Translations under genes and position numbers: made by a program
Notes under the pieces: model-generated
What the model was told of the DNA's origin: nothing
Database searches by the model: none
What the model saw: only the letters and a program-made list of their open reading frames with translations
Shown: in pieces, positions 27,375 through 35,546 of the stretch
Layout: every line of letters starts with the position of its first letter
Position numbering within the stretch: the first letter of the stretch is position 1
Origin: Saccharibacillus sp. O23
Lineage (GTDB): Bacteria > Bacillota > Bacilli > Paenibacillales > Paenibacillaceae
DNA length: 64,000 nt
Direction: 5' to 3'
Assembly: GCF_002205895.1 (NCBI RefSeq)
Contig: NZ_NJDE01000022.1
Location: 36,707 to 100,706, forward strand

Positions 27375-28427
27375 TCAAGGATACATGGGAACGAAATTCA
27401 GGCCCGTCGCCTCGTCCCAGCCCATCATCAGATTCAAGTTCTGGATCGCCTGCCCTGCCGCGCCTTTGACCATGTTGTCGATCGCCGACACGACGGTAAC
27501 GCGTCCCGTGCGCTCGTCGACGGAGAAGCCGAGATCGCAGTAGTTCGAACCCGTTACTTCTTTGGTCGCCGGAAGAACGCCGTTCTCCCGCACGCGCACG
27601 AAAGGTCTTCCTTTATAGAAGCTTCGGTACAGATCGACAAAGTCCTGCGTCGTTTTCGATCCGTTTACCGATGCGTACATCGTGCTCAGAATCCCGCGCG
27701 TCATCGGAATCAGATGCGTGGCGAACGTAACGACCACTTCCTGCCCCGCCGTTTCGCTCAGCGCCTGCTCGATCTCCGGAATATGCTGATGCGCGTTGAC
27801 TTTATAAGCTTTCACGCTCTCGTTGATCTCGCTGTAATGCGTGCCGAGTCCGGTTCCGCGCCCTGCGCCGGATACGCCCGTTTTGGCGTCGATGATGATC
27901 GTCGCCGGATCGATCCAACCTTCTTTGACCGCCGGAATAAGGCCCAGCAGCGTCGCCGTCGGAAAACAGCCCGGATTGGAAATCGCCGTTTGACCCGCGA
28001 CCTTTTCTCCGTATATTTCGCTCAACCCGTATACGGCCTGCGCCAGCACGTCGTCCGATGCGGGAGAACGTTTATACCATTTTTCGTAGACGGCTCCGTC
28101 TTTGAGACGAAGATCGCCCGACAGATCGATAATCTTCAGTCCTTGTTCCAGCAGCTTCGGCGTCAGCTCCGCGCTTACGCCGGCCGGCGTGGCAAGGAAC
28201 ACGACATCCGCTTTGGCTTTGATCGCTGCCGGTTCGATCGCTTCCAGATCCGACTCGATAATATTCGTCAAATGAGGAAAACTTCCGCTCAGCGGCGTGC
28301 CGCTGTTCGACGAAGACAATACGCAGCTCACTTCCGCATAAGGGTGCGCTTGAAGCAGCCGAACCAACTCTGCTCCGCCGTAACCGGTCGCTCCGACGAT
28401 TGCCGCTCTGATCTTTGGATTACTCAT
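27375..28427 (-). CDS. argC: N-acetyl-gamma-glutamyl-phosphate reductase
   Basis: 350-residue NADPH enzyme of arginine synthesis. Rossmann motif AIVGATGYGGAELVRLL at the N-terminus; catalytic Cys in ISNPGCFPTA (about residue 149); catalytic His region in AHQHIPEIEQAL. The ATG at 28427 follows GGGGGA and gives the standard N-terminus; a longer in-frame start is unsupported. It is first gene of the seven-gene arg cluster (C-J-B-D-F-G-H) and has a clear promoter upstream. Confidence 0.96.
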   Translation of the reverse strand: MSNPKIRAAIVGATGYGGAELVRLLQAHPYAEVSCVLSSSNSGTPLSGSFPHLTNIIESDLEAIEPAAIKAKADVVFLATPAGVSAELTPKLLEQGLKIIDLSGDLRLKDGAVYEKWYKRSPASDDVLAQAVYGLSEIYGEKVAGQTAISNPGCFPTATLLGLIPAVKEGWIDPATIIIDAKTGVSGAGRGTGLGTHYSEINESVKAYKVNAHQHIPEIEQALSETAGQEVVVTFATHLIPMTRGILSTMYASVNGSKTTQDFVDLYRSFYKGRPFVRVRENGVLPATKEVTGSNYCDLGFSVDERTGRVTVVSAIDNMVKGAAGQAIQNLNLMMGWDEATGLNFVPMYP

Positions 28428-28493
28428 CTTTCCGTCCCCCGTTCTTCCCGATTTCCGAATGAATCCGTGCATAGAATCAAAATAATATGTATT

Positions 28494-28522
28494 ATTATAC
28501 GTTCGGTATCATATAAATACAA
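28494..28522 (-). promoter_or_regulatory. Predicted SigA promoter of the arg operon
   Basis: Minus strand: TTGTAT (28522-28517), 17-bp spacer, perfect TATAAT (28499-28494). The region around it is very AT-rich, consistent with overlap by an AhrC/ArgR operator, although no exact ARG box could be assigned. Confidence 0.65.
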
Positions 28523-28586
28523 CCTTTCCGGTAAAAGTTCACATTCTGCGGGAGAAAGCTATTTTCACGGTAAATAAGAACCTATG

Positions 28587-28615
28587 TTCCCTATTCTCGA
28601 AAAAAGAGTTATAAT
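28587..28615 (+). promoter_or_regulatory. Possible promoter for the Rpn-family gene
   Basis: TTCCCT (28587-28592), 17-bp spacer, perfect TATAAT (28610-28615). The -35 box is weak. Confidence 0.4.
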
Positions 28616-28701
28616 GCTTACAAAGATCCTTCGCACATTGCCCAGGCGCGATCTTCTCTGTTAAAACTTCGCTTATTTCAACGAAAGAGAGGCGTCTGGG
28701 T

Positions 28702-29784
28702 ATGAACAAAAAGTCGGAAATCGAAGTCCATCATCCGTACGATAAAGCTTACAAGCTTTTATTGTCCAGTCGAGAACTGTTTGCCGAGCTGCTGCATAGT
28801 TTCGTAGACAGCGAATGGGTCAAAAAGATTTCGGAAGAAGATCTGATCAGGGTCGACAAGTCTTATGTTTTAAGCGATTATATGGAAAAAGAGTCCGATA
28901 TCGTTTACAAGGCCAGATTGCTCGGGCAAGAGTTTTATTTCTATGTGCTGTTGGAACTGCAATCCAAAGTCGATTTCGAAATGCCGCACCGCCTGCTTAC
29001 GTATATGACGGAGATTTGGCGAGATGTCAAACGAAACGCGCAGGAAGGCGAAACCCGGCGAAAAGGCTATAAGCTGCCCGCGATCGTACCGATTGTCTTG
29101 TACAACGGGCAAGCGCCTTGGACGGCTGTTCGTTCTTTCCGCAACATGCAGGACGGCGAACAGTATTTCGGCGATGAGCTGCTGGACTTTCGTTATCTGC
29201 TGATTGATGTCAAACGGCTTGAAGAAGCTCATTTAGAAGCTCTCGAGAATCTGATGGCCCTTGTTTTTTTGGTTGAACAAGAACCCGACAGCCGAATGTT
29301 CACGGATCGTCTGCGGAAATCAAGTCGTGTGCTGAAAAACTTGAGTCCCGAACTTTTTCAACTGTTCAAGTCCTGGTTCAAAATGATCAATCCCAAAGAA
29401 ACCGAGCAGGTCAATCGCATGCTGGATGAATTCAACGACCCGAAAGGAGCGGATATCATGATTTCTAATCTGACCAAGATTCTGCGCGATGAATATTATG
29501 AAATGAGACGCAAAGGCTTGGAAGACGGCTTGGCCGAAGGAATGGCTAAAGGCATCGATCAAGGTATTGCTCAGGGCATTTCTCAAGGCATTTCTCAAGG
29601 TATTGCTCAAGGTATTGCTCAAGGTATTTCTCAAGGCAGAGCCGAAGGAGAAACAGCCGCAAGGACGGAAATCGCCCGTAAGCTGCTGAAAGAGGGCATG
29701 TCTACGGAGCAAGCGGCACGGATCTCCGGGCTGACACTGTCTGAGATTGAACAGTTGGCAGCGGAAAAGGACGGATTATCGTAA
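28702..29784 (+). CDS. Rpn-family PD-(D/E)XK nuclease with tandem QGI[A/S] repeats
   Basis: 360 residues. The N-terminal part (about 10-130) matches the Rpn/transposase_31 recombination-promoting nuclease family: HHPYDKAYKLLLSS, then ESDIVYK and VLLELQSKVD as the PD-(D/E)XK acidic and Lys residues. The middle is helical. Residues 284-311 are seven perfect four-residue repeats (GIDQ, GIAQ or GISQ), encoded by 12-nt direct repeats, followed by a helical tail ending in a small helix-turn-helix-like segment (TEQAARISGLTLSEIEQLA). Such Gly-x-x-Gln/Glu repeats are common in this family and may oligomerise or vary in number. Start at ATG 28702, after an AGAGAGG site. Alone between the divergent arg operon and a terminator. 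Confidence 0.82.
   Translation: MNKKSEIEVHHPYDKAYKLLLSSRELFAELLHSFVDSEWVKKISEEDLIRVDKSYVLSDYMEKESDIVYKARLLGQEFYFYVLLELQSKVDFEMPHRLLTYMTEIWRDVKRNAQEGETRRKGYKLPAIVPIVLYNGQAPWTAVRSFRNMQDGEQYFGDELLDFRYLLIDVKRLEEAHLEALENLMALVFLVEQEPDSRMFTDRLRKSSRVLKNLSPELFQLFKSWFKMINPKETEQVNRMLDEFNDPKGADIMISNLTKILRDEYYEMRRKGLEDGLAEGMAKGIDQGIAQGISQGISQGIAQGIAQGISQGRAEGETAARTEIARKLLKEGMSTEQAARISGLTLSEIEQLAAEKDGLS
29551..29634 (+). repeat. Seven tandem 12-bp repeats inside the Rpn-family gene
   Basis: Seven consecutive in-frame units of the form GG(C/T)AT(T/C)nnTCA(A/G), differing at one to three positions, encoding Gly-Ile-x-Gln. Adjacent identical copies suggest recent slippage duplication. Confidence 0.92.
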
Positions 29785-29796
29785 TCAAATAGAAAA

Positions 29797-29829
29797 AAAC
29801 GGCTCCGGGCATATGCTTTGGAGCCGTTT
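29797..29829. terminator. Bidirectional terminator
   Basis: Ten-bp perfect stem (29797-29806 with 29820-29829), 13-nt loop, A-run before and T-rich tract after. Serves the Rpn-family gene and the convergent YitT gene. Confidence 0.85.
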
Positions 29830-29856
29830 CTGTTTATCATACTTTACGAGTTATCT

Positions 29857-30732
29857 TTACATCTGAATCTTAAACCCTTTGCCCAATACTTCCTGCGCGT
29901 TGCTGATGACGACGAAAGCTTCGGGATCGACGGAACGCACCAGCGTTTTCAGACGGCTGGTCTCGCTCTGTCCGATCACGACCATCAGCACGGGGCGCGA
30001 TTCTCCGGTATATCCGCCTTTGCCGGTAAGCTCGGTCAATCCTCGATCCAAGTCTTTCAAGATCACCGAGGTCATTTCTTCTTTTTTATCGGTAATGATA
30101 TAGGCGACTTTGGTATAGCTTGTCCCCATCTCCACCGCGTCGATGACTTTCCCCGTCACGTACAATCCGATCAGCGCATACAGGGCGTTCTCAAGCGACA
30201 GCGTAAAGCCCGCGAGCGCGATCACCGTTCCGTCGGTCAGCATCACGCACAGCGACAGACTGAGCCCGGTATACTTTTGCAGCAGCTGCGCCACGATCGA
30301 TAATCCTCCGGTCGAACCGCGTCCGCGGAAAACCAGACCGAGGCCGAGACCCACGCCGATGCCGCCGTACAGCGAAGCGAGCAGCGGATTGGCGGTCGGA
30401 ATCGGCCAGTCCCGCGTCAGATAGATCAGCAGCGGCAGGCACACCGTTCCGATCAGCGTCCGAACGCCGTATTGACGGCCCAGCAAGATCACCCCGGCGA
30501 CGAACAGCGGAATATTGAACAACCACTGCGTAAAGGCCGGTTCGAGCCCGAACCATTCATGGATAATGATCGACAGCCCGGATACGCCGCCGGAAGCGAT
30601 CTGATTGGGAAGCAAAAACAAATTGAATGCCAGAGCCGTAATAAAAGAGCCGACCGCAATAAGGACGACGTCGAGCACGTTGCGCTCGAGGCCGTCCACG
30701 GGAATCACAGGTTTTCTTCTGCTTGTCTGCAT
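29857..30732 (-). CDS. YitT-family membrane protein (DUF2179)
   Basis: 291-residue polytopic protein of the YitT family. Five or six hydrophobic segments fill residues about 20-200, with the family's LPNQIASGGVSGLSIII and FRGRGSTGGLSIVAQ loops. The C-terminal ~80 residues form the cytoplasmic DUF2179 domain (TYSxx-like TSYTKVAYIITDKKEEM, LTGKGGYTGESRPVLMVVI). Biochemical role is not established for the family. It follows prfB by nine nt, so it is probably the last gene of a secA-prfB-yitT transcription unit. Confidence 0.9.
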   Translation of the reverse strand: MQTSRRKPVIPVDGLERNVLDVVLIAVGSFITALAFNLFLLPNQIASGGVSGLSIIIHEWFGLEPAFTQWLFNIPLFVAGVILLGRQYGVRTLIGTVCLPLLIYLTRDWPIPTANPLLASLYGGIGVGLGLGLVFRGRGSTGGLSIVAQLLQKYTGLSLSLCVMLTDGTVIALAGFTLSLENALYALIGLYVTGKVIDAVEMGTSYTKVAYIITDKKEEMTSVILKDLDRGLTELTGKGGYTGESRPVLMVVIGQSETSRLKTLVRSVDPEAFVVISNAQEVLGKGFKIQM

Positions 30733-30741
30733 GCCGCCGTC

Positions 30742-31858
30742 TTACTCCGCCGTCTCGGTCTTCAACTGGCCGCGCAGGTAAGCGTCGATGAATCCGTCCA
30801 GTTCGCCGTCCATCACCGCGCCGATGTTGCCGGTCTCGTGCGTGGTACGGTGGTCTTTGACCATGCTGTACGGATGGAAAACGTAAGAACGGATCTGGCT
30901 GCCCCAGCCGATCTCCGATTGTTCGCCGCGAATTTCCGCCAGTTCGCGCTGCTGCTCTTCGATCTTGCGCTCGTAGAGCTTGGAACGCAGCATCGTCATG
31001 GCGCGCTCGCGGTTCTTGATCTGCGACCGTTCGTTCTGGCAGGTCACGACGACGCCGGTCGGAAGGTGGGTAATCCGTACCGCCGAGTCCGTCGTATTGA
31101 TGTGCTGACCGCCGGCGCCGCTCGCGCGGTACGTATCGATCTTAAGATCTTCGGTGCGGATCTCGATCTCGATCGTATCGTCGATCTCCGGTACCACGTC
31201 GCAGGAGACGAACGACGTATGCCGTCTGCCCGACGAGTCGAACGGAGAGATGCGGACCAGACGATGCACGCCTTTTTCCGCTTTCAGGTAGCCGTAAGCG
31301 TTATAGCCTTTGATCAGCAGCGTCACGCTCTTGATGCCCGCTTCGTCGCCCGGCAGATAGTCGAGCGTCTCGACTTTGAAGCCGCGCTTCTCCGCCCAAC
31401 GCGTATACATGCGAAGCAGCATCTGGCCCCAGTCCTGCGACTCGGTGCCGCCCGCGCCCGGGTGCAATTCGAGAATCGCGTTGAGTTTATCGTAAGGCTC
31501 GCTCAGCAGCAGCTGAAGTTCGAACTCGTTCAGCTTGCCGACCAGTTCAGCCACGCTGCCCGCGACTTCGTCCGCCATATCCTGATCGTTTTCTTCGTCG
31601 GCCAGCTCGGCCATCAAAGCCGCGTCGTCGTAGTCTTGTTGAAGTTTGGCATATTGGTCGACGGAACCTTTGACCGCGTTCATCTCGGCGATCACGGCCT
31701 GCGCTTTGTCGTTATCGTCCCAGAAATCGGGAGCGGACATTTTCTCTTCGAAGTTGGAGATCATCTCTTGTTTGAGATCTAAGTCAAAGAGACCCCCTAA
31801 GGTTGGTTAATTTCTGCGCCATCTCGCGCAGATCCTGTTTGACTTGCGGATCGATCAT
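30742..31858 (-). CDS. prfB: Peptide chain release factor 2, programmed +1 frameshift
   Basis: 371-residue RF2 that terminates at UGA and UAA. The gene is split: ATG at 31858 opens a 24-codon frame ending at an in-frame TGA (31786-31784). The ribosome must skip one base (T at 31786) to continue in the frame that ends at 30742. All elements of the classical signal are present: internal Shine-Dalgarno AGGGGG, a TCT codon, then CTTTGAC. The GGQ catalytic motif ([17 protein letters not shown]) and the SPF stop-recognition motif ([15 protein letters not shown]) are intact. Readthrough rises when RF2 is scarce, so the gene is autoregulated. It lies 190 nt after secA. Confidence 0.96.
31784..31800 (-). 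promoter_or_regulatory. prfB +1 frameshift signal
   Basis: On the minus strand AGGGGG, three bases TCT, then CTT TGA C. The purine run acts as an internal Shine-Dalgarno site, and slow UGA decoding drives the slip from CTT to the overlapping TTT. Confidence 0.95.
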
Positions 31859-32047
31859 TTCGCGTCACCTCGTTGGTAGTTTGGGTCCGGAGCGCCTCTG
31901 CGGTCGCTCGCCCGTATTTTATCGAATTCTTTTTCTTTCGTCATGAACTTTTTAACGCCGGCCGCCGATCCCCGAACAGCCTTTCGGCCCGGCTCCCGGA
32001 AAACCTCCGGAAACCGGGCCGTATGCTGCCTAAAAAGAGAACGCCGA

Positions 32048-34495
32048 TTACCGCTGGCTGCGGCGATCTTTGCGGGAAGCTTTTTTCTCCGGCGTCGGGC
32101 TGTTGGTGCTGATCTTCTTCTCGTCGATAACCGCTTCGCGCTGTTGGTTGGACTCGACGCGGGCTTTCATGATGTACGTCGAGACTTCCTCTTGAATGCT
32201 GGCGATCATCTGGTTGAACATCTCGAAACCTTCGAACTGATACTCGCGCAGCGGATCGGTACCGCCGTAAGCGCGAAGGTGGATGCCCTGACGAAGCTGA
32301 TCCATCGCGTCGATATGGTCCATCCATTTCCGGTCGACCGCGCGCAGCGCGATGACTTTCTCGAACTCGCGGACCATCGCTTCTCCGAGCGAAGCTTCGC
32401 GGTCGTTATAACGCTGTTCGACTTTCTCGAACAGGTATTCCGTGATTTCCGAAGATTCTTTGCCCCACAGCTCGTCGCGCGTGATCTCGCCTTCTTCGAG
32501 CAGCTTGGCATTGATATAATCCGCCACTTGTTCCAATTCCCAGTTCTCCGGAATCTCGTCGCCGGTGTGCGCTTCGACCACGCGTTCGATCGTCGCGCGG
32601 ATCATATCCAGAATGATCGGCTTCACGTTCTCGGAATCCAGCAGTTCTTGGCGCTGCTTGTAGATGACGCCGCGCTGTTGATTCATCACGTCATCGTATT
32701 GGAGAACGATTTTGCGCGTATCGAAGTTGTTGCCTTCGACGCGTTTCTGAGCCGATTCTACCGCGCGGGTGATCATGCGGCTCTCGATCGGTTGGTCTTC
32801 TTCGAAACCGAGACGTTCCATCATGTTCAGCACGTTGTCCGCGCCGAAACGCTTCATCAGCTCGTCGCCGAGGGAGAGATAGAACTGCGTCGAACCCGGA
32901 TCGCCCTGACGGCCCGCGCGGCCGCGCAGCTGGTTATCGATCCGACGCGATTCGTGGCGTTCCGTACCGATGATATGAAGTCCGCCCAGATCCGAAACGC
33001 CTTCGCCCAGCGTGATGTCCGTTCCGCGTCCCGCCATGTTGGTCGCGATCGTCACCGAGCCCGGTTGGCCGGCGCTGGAGATGATCTCCGCTTCTTCGGC
33101 ATGATACTTCGCGTTCAATACTTGGTGACGGATGCCTTTTTTCTTCAGCATTTCCGACAGCATTTCGGAGTTCTCGATCGAGACCGTACCGACCAGAATC
33201 GGCTGATTCTTGGCATGGCGCTCTTCGATTTCTTTCACGGCCGCGCGGAACTTGCTGGCTACGCTCTTATAGACGACGTCCGGCGCATCCACGCGCTGGT
33301 TCGGCCGGTTAGTCGGCACCTGCAGCACTTCGAGGCCGTAGATCTTCTTGAACTCTTCTTCTTCCGTTTTCGCCGTACCGGTCATGCCGGCCAGCTTGCG
33401 GTACATCCGGAAGTAGTTCTGGAAGGTAATCGTCGCCAGCGTCATGCTTTCGTTCTGAACCGTGATGCCTTCTTTGGCTTCGATCGCTTGGTGCAGGCCG
33501 TCGCTGTAACGACGACCGGCCATCAGACGGCCCGTAAACTCGTCGACGATCACGACTTCGTCTTCGACGACGACATAGTCGACGTCGCGGCGCATGATGA
33601 CGTTCGCTTTGAGCGCCTGCACGATATGGTGGTTGAGCATGACGTGCTTCTGGTCGTACAAGTTGTCGATGCCGAAATCGCGCTCCGCTTTGGCGGCGCC
33701 TTTATCGGAGAGCGATACCGCTTTGACCTTGATATCGACGGTGTAATCTTCTTCCGCTTGCAGACGCTTCACGAAGCGATCCGCCAGGAAATACAGTTCG
33801 GTCGACTTCTGCGCTTGGCCGGAGATGATCAGCGGCGTACGCGCTTCGTCGATCAGAATGGAGTCCACTTCGTCGATGATGCAGAAATAGAGCGGACGCT
33901 GTACCATTTGTTCTTTGTACAGGACCATGTTGTCGCGCAGATAATCGAATCCGTACTCGTTGTTCGTGCCGTACGTGATATCGCAAGCGTAAGCCGCTTG
34001 TTTCTCCGCGTGTTCCATGCCGCTCAGGTTAAGGCCTACCGTGAGGCCGAGGAAGTTGTAGACCTGCGCCATTTCCTCGCTGTCGCGCTGCGCCAAATAG
34101 TCGTTGACCGTGACGACATGCACGCCTTTGCCGAGCAGCGCATTCAAATAGACCGGGAGAGTTCCGACCAGCGTCTTGCCTTCCCCGGTTTTCATTTCCG
34201 CGATCCGGCCGTTATGCAGGGCGATGCCGCCGATGAGCTGTACGTCATAGTGGCGCTTGCCAAGCGTACGCTTCGACGCTTCGCGCGTAGTGGCGAACGC
34301 TTCCGGCAGCAGGCTGTCAATCGATTCGCCTTTGGCCAGGCGCTCGCGGAACTCGACGGTTTTGTTCTTCAACTGCTCGTCCGTGAGTTTCTCGAAATCC
34401 GGTTCCATTTTATTGATGATGTCTACGGTACGCATGAACTTCTTGACGTCCCGTTCGTTCATATCCCCGAAGATTTTTTTGACAAGTCCTAACAT
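32048..34495 (-). CDS. secA: Protein translocase ATPase SecA, lacking the C-terminal zinc motif
   Basis: 815-residue motor of the Sec export pathway. DEAD motor motifs are complete: [12 protein letters not shown] (Walker A), [17 protein letters not shown] (Walker B/DEVD), and [18 protein letters not shown]. The preprotein cross-linking and helical scaffold domains follow. The protein ends in a short basic tail ([20 protein letters not shown]); the usual Cys-x-Cys...Cys-His zinc finger that binds SecB/ribosomes/phospholipids is absent, and no cysteine cluster is found downstream. Length is about 25 residues below the Bacillus subtilis protein. Start at ATG 34495, six bases after AAAGGGG, with [19 protein letters not shown] matching the family. 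Confidence 0.96.
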   Translation of the reverse strand: MLGLVKKIFGDMNERDVKKFMRTVDIINKMEPDFEKLTDEQLKNKTVEFRERLAKGESIDSLLPEAFATTREASKRTLGKRHYDVQLIGGIALHNGRIAEMKTGEGKTLVGTLPVYLNALLGKGVHVVTVNDYLAQRDSEEMAQVYNFLGLTVGLNLSGMEHAEKQAAYACDITYGTNNEYGFDYLRDNMVLYKEQMVQRPLYFCIIDEVDSILIDEARTPLIISGQAQKSTELYFLADRFVKRLQAEEDYTVDIKVKAVSLSDKGAAKAERDFGIDNLYDQKHVMLNHHIVQALKANVIMRRDVDYVVVEDEVVIVDEFTGRLMAGRRYSDGLHQAIEAKEGITVQNESMTLATITFQNYFRMYRKLAGMTGTAKTEEEEFKKIYGLEVLQVPTNRPNQRVDAPDVVYKSVASKFRAAVKEIEERHAKNQPILVGTVSIENSEMLSEMLKKKGIRHQVLNAKYHAEEAEIISSAGQPGSVTIATNMAGRGTDITLGEGVSDLGGLHIIGTERHESRRIDNQLRGRAGRQGDPGSTQFYLSLGDELMKRFGADNVLNMMERLGFEEDQPIESRMITRAVESAQKRVEGNNFDTRKIVLQYDDVMNQQRGVIYKQRQELLDSENVKPIILDMIRATIERVVEAHTGDEIPENWELEQVADYINAKLLEEGEITRDELWGKESSEITEYLFEKVEQRYNDREASLGEAMVREFEKVIALRAVDRKWMDHIDAMDQLRQGIHLRAYGGTDPLREYQFEGFEMFNQMIASIQEEVSTYIMKARVESNQQREAVIDEKKISTNSPTPEKKASRKDRRSQR

Positions 34496-34533
34496 GTTGT
34501 GCCCCTTTCGTGCAAAACGGATGGTTTGCCTAA

Positions 34534-34562
34534 ATTGTACCAGCTTGAGCGTGCCCGGGCAA
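34534..34562 (-). promoter_or_regulatory. Predicted SigA promoter for secA
   Basis: Minus strand: TTGCCC (34562-34557), 17-bp spacer, TACAAT (34539-34534), about 40 nt before the secA start. The -35 lies in the arm of the long inverted repeat at 34553-34631. Confidence 0.5.
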
Positions 34563-34631
34563 CCGCGTACCCCCAGTACCTTGACCGCATTGAACGAACC
34601 TCTTAAGCGGTCAAAGTACGCGCTGCCGGGC
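34553..34631. repeat. Long imperfect inverted repeat upstream of secA
   Basis: Nested arms: inner 34576-34588 with 34607-34619 (12 of 13 pair) around an 18-nt loop; outer GCCCGG/CCGGGC at 34553-34558/34626-34631 with partial pairing between. It overlaps the predicted secA -35 box. It may be a cruciform-forming element, a regulator site, or a small dispersed repeat. Confidence 0.6.
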
Positions 34632-34666
34632 TTACCGTAAATCCCCCAACATATTATATACGCAGA

Positions 34667-34700
34667 AAGAGCCTTATCCGGTGCGGACAAGGCTCATTTT
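34667..34700 (-). terminator. Terminator of hpf
   Basis: 12-bp stem with one mismatch (34669-34680 with 34684-34695), 3-nt loop, U-rich tract on the minus strand. It lies about 40 nt after the hpf stop. Confidence 0.75.
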
Positions 34701-34736
34701 CTTCAAAATTCATGATTTTTCTGTGAAAGTGAGTCG

Positions 34737-35303
34737 TTATTCTTGCTCGATCAAACCATATTTTCCATCATTTCGGCGATACACCACGTTTACCGTTTCG
34801 GTATCGATGTTGGAGAATACGAAGAAGTTGTGGCCGATCATGTTCATTTGCAGGATCGCTTCTTCCACATCCATCGGTTTGAGCAAGAAACGCTTGTTAC
34901 GCACGACTTGGAGTTCTTCCTCGGCCTCCTCCTCGTCCGTGGACGGCGAGACGGAAGCGTTGACGCCCTCGTCGACGAACAATCCCTTCAGACTTTCGTC
35001 TTGACGGAATCTACGGTTCATCTTGGTTTTGTGTTTGCGAATTTGACGTTCGAGCTTCGACAGCACCGAGTCGATCGACGTGTACATATCGTCGCTCCGG
35101 TCTTCCGCGCGAAGGAAAATACCGCCTGGAAGAGGGATCGTCACCTCCACTTTATGAATGCCACGAGTTACGTTGAGCGTAACCGTACCTTCTGTAGCAG
35201 GGGGAATATCGAAGTACTTGTCGAGTCGGCTGAGTCTCTTGTCGACATAGTCTCTCAGAGCGTCAGTAACTTCAATTTGTTGTCCGCGAATCGCAAAATC
35301 CAT
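34737..35303 (-). CDS. hpf: Long-form ribosome hibernation promoting factor
   Basis: 188-residue ribosome-binding protein that forms inactive 100S dimers in stationary phase or stress. The N-terminal domain (1-~105) is the S30AE/YfiA fold beginning MDFAIRGQQIEVTDALRDYV; an acidic linker follows (STDEEEAEEE), then a C-terminal dimerisation domain (about 130-188) with RNKRFLLKPMDVEEAILQM and HNFFVFSN. This long form is typical of Firmicutes. Start at ATG 35303 with AAGGAGG upstream. It has its own promoter and terminator. Confidence 0.96.
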   Translation of the reverse strand: MDFAIRGQQIEVTDALRDYVDKRLSRLDKYFDIPPATEGTVTLNVTRGIHKVEVTIPLPGGIFLRAEDRSDDMYTSIDSVLSKLERQIRKHKTKMNRRFRQDESLKGLFVDEGVNASVSPSTDEEEAEEELQVVRNKRFLLKPMDVEEAILQMNMIGHNFFVFSNIDTETVNVVYRRNDGKYGLIEQE

Positions 35304-35326
35304 AGGGCACTCCTCCTTATGTCACC

Positions 35327-35372
35327 ATTATACCACAGCGTTAACGCGGAGTAAAAACCATGTTAACGCGCT
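35327..35372 (-). promoter_or_regulatory. Predicted hpf promoter with paired GTTAACGC palindromes
   Basis: Minus strand: TTTACT (35355-35350), 17-bp spacer, perfect TATAAT (35332-35327). A perfect 10-bp palindrome GCGTTAACGC sits inside the spacer (35338-35347) and a related imperfect palindrome GTTAACGCGCTAAC lies just upstream of the -35, a likely pair of repressor sites. Confidence 0.6.
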
Positions 35373-35546
35373 AACGGCAATTCGGCTTGCAAGCTTCGCA
35401 ATCTTCATCGAACCGCCGTTATTTCTTTCTTTTAACCGTAAAACGAGAAAGGCAAACGAGCATCGTCCCGGGGCAGGGAGCCAAACCGGAAAACCGCGGC
35501 GGACAGAAAAGCTTCCGGAACCGCGTGCACGGCCCGTCAGCTTTCG

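Noticed and set aside
28428..28701. T-box or arginine riboswitch before argC
   Set aside because: No T-box sequence (TGGNACCGCG-like) or terminator/antiterminator pair is visible; the leader is short.
29551..29634. Tandem repeats considered as CRISPR
   Set aside because: They are 12-nt, contiguous, in frame and without spacers.
31985..32021. CGGCCCGG/CCGGGCCG hairpin between secA and prfB
   Set aside because: It could be a weak terminator, but lacks a U-tract on either strand and the inner part pairs poorly; not called as a feature.
31943..34492. 849-codon open frame on the strand opposite secA
   Set aside because: It is a mirror of secA codon bias: no start context, no family features, and secA motifs are complete on the other strand. 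The same applies to long frames opposite argH, argD and pilB.
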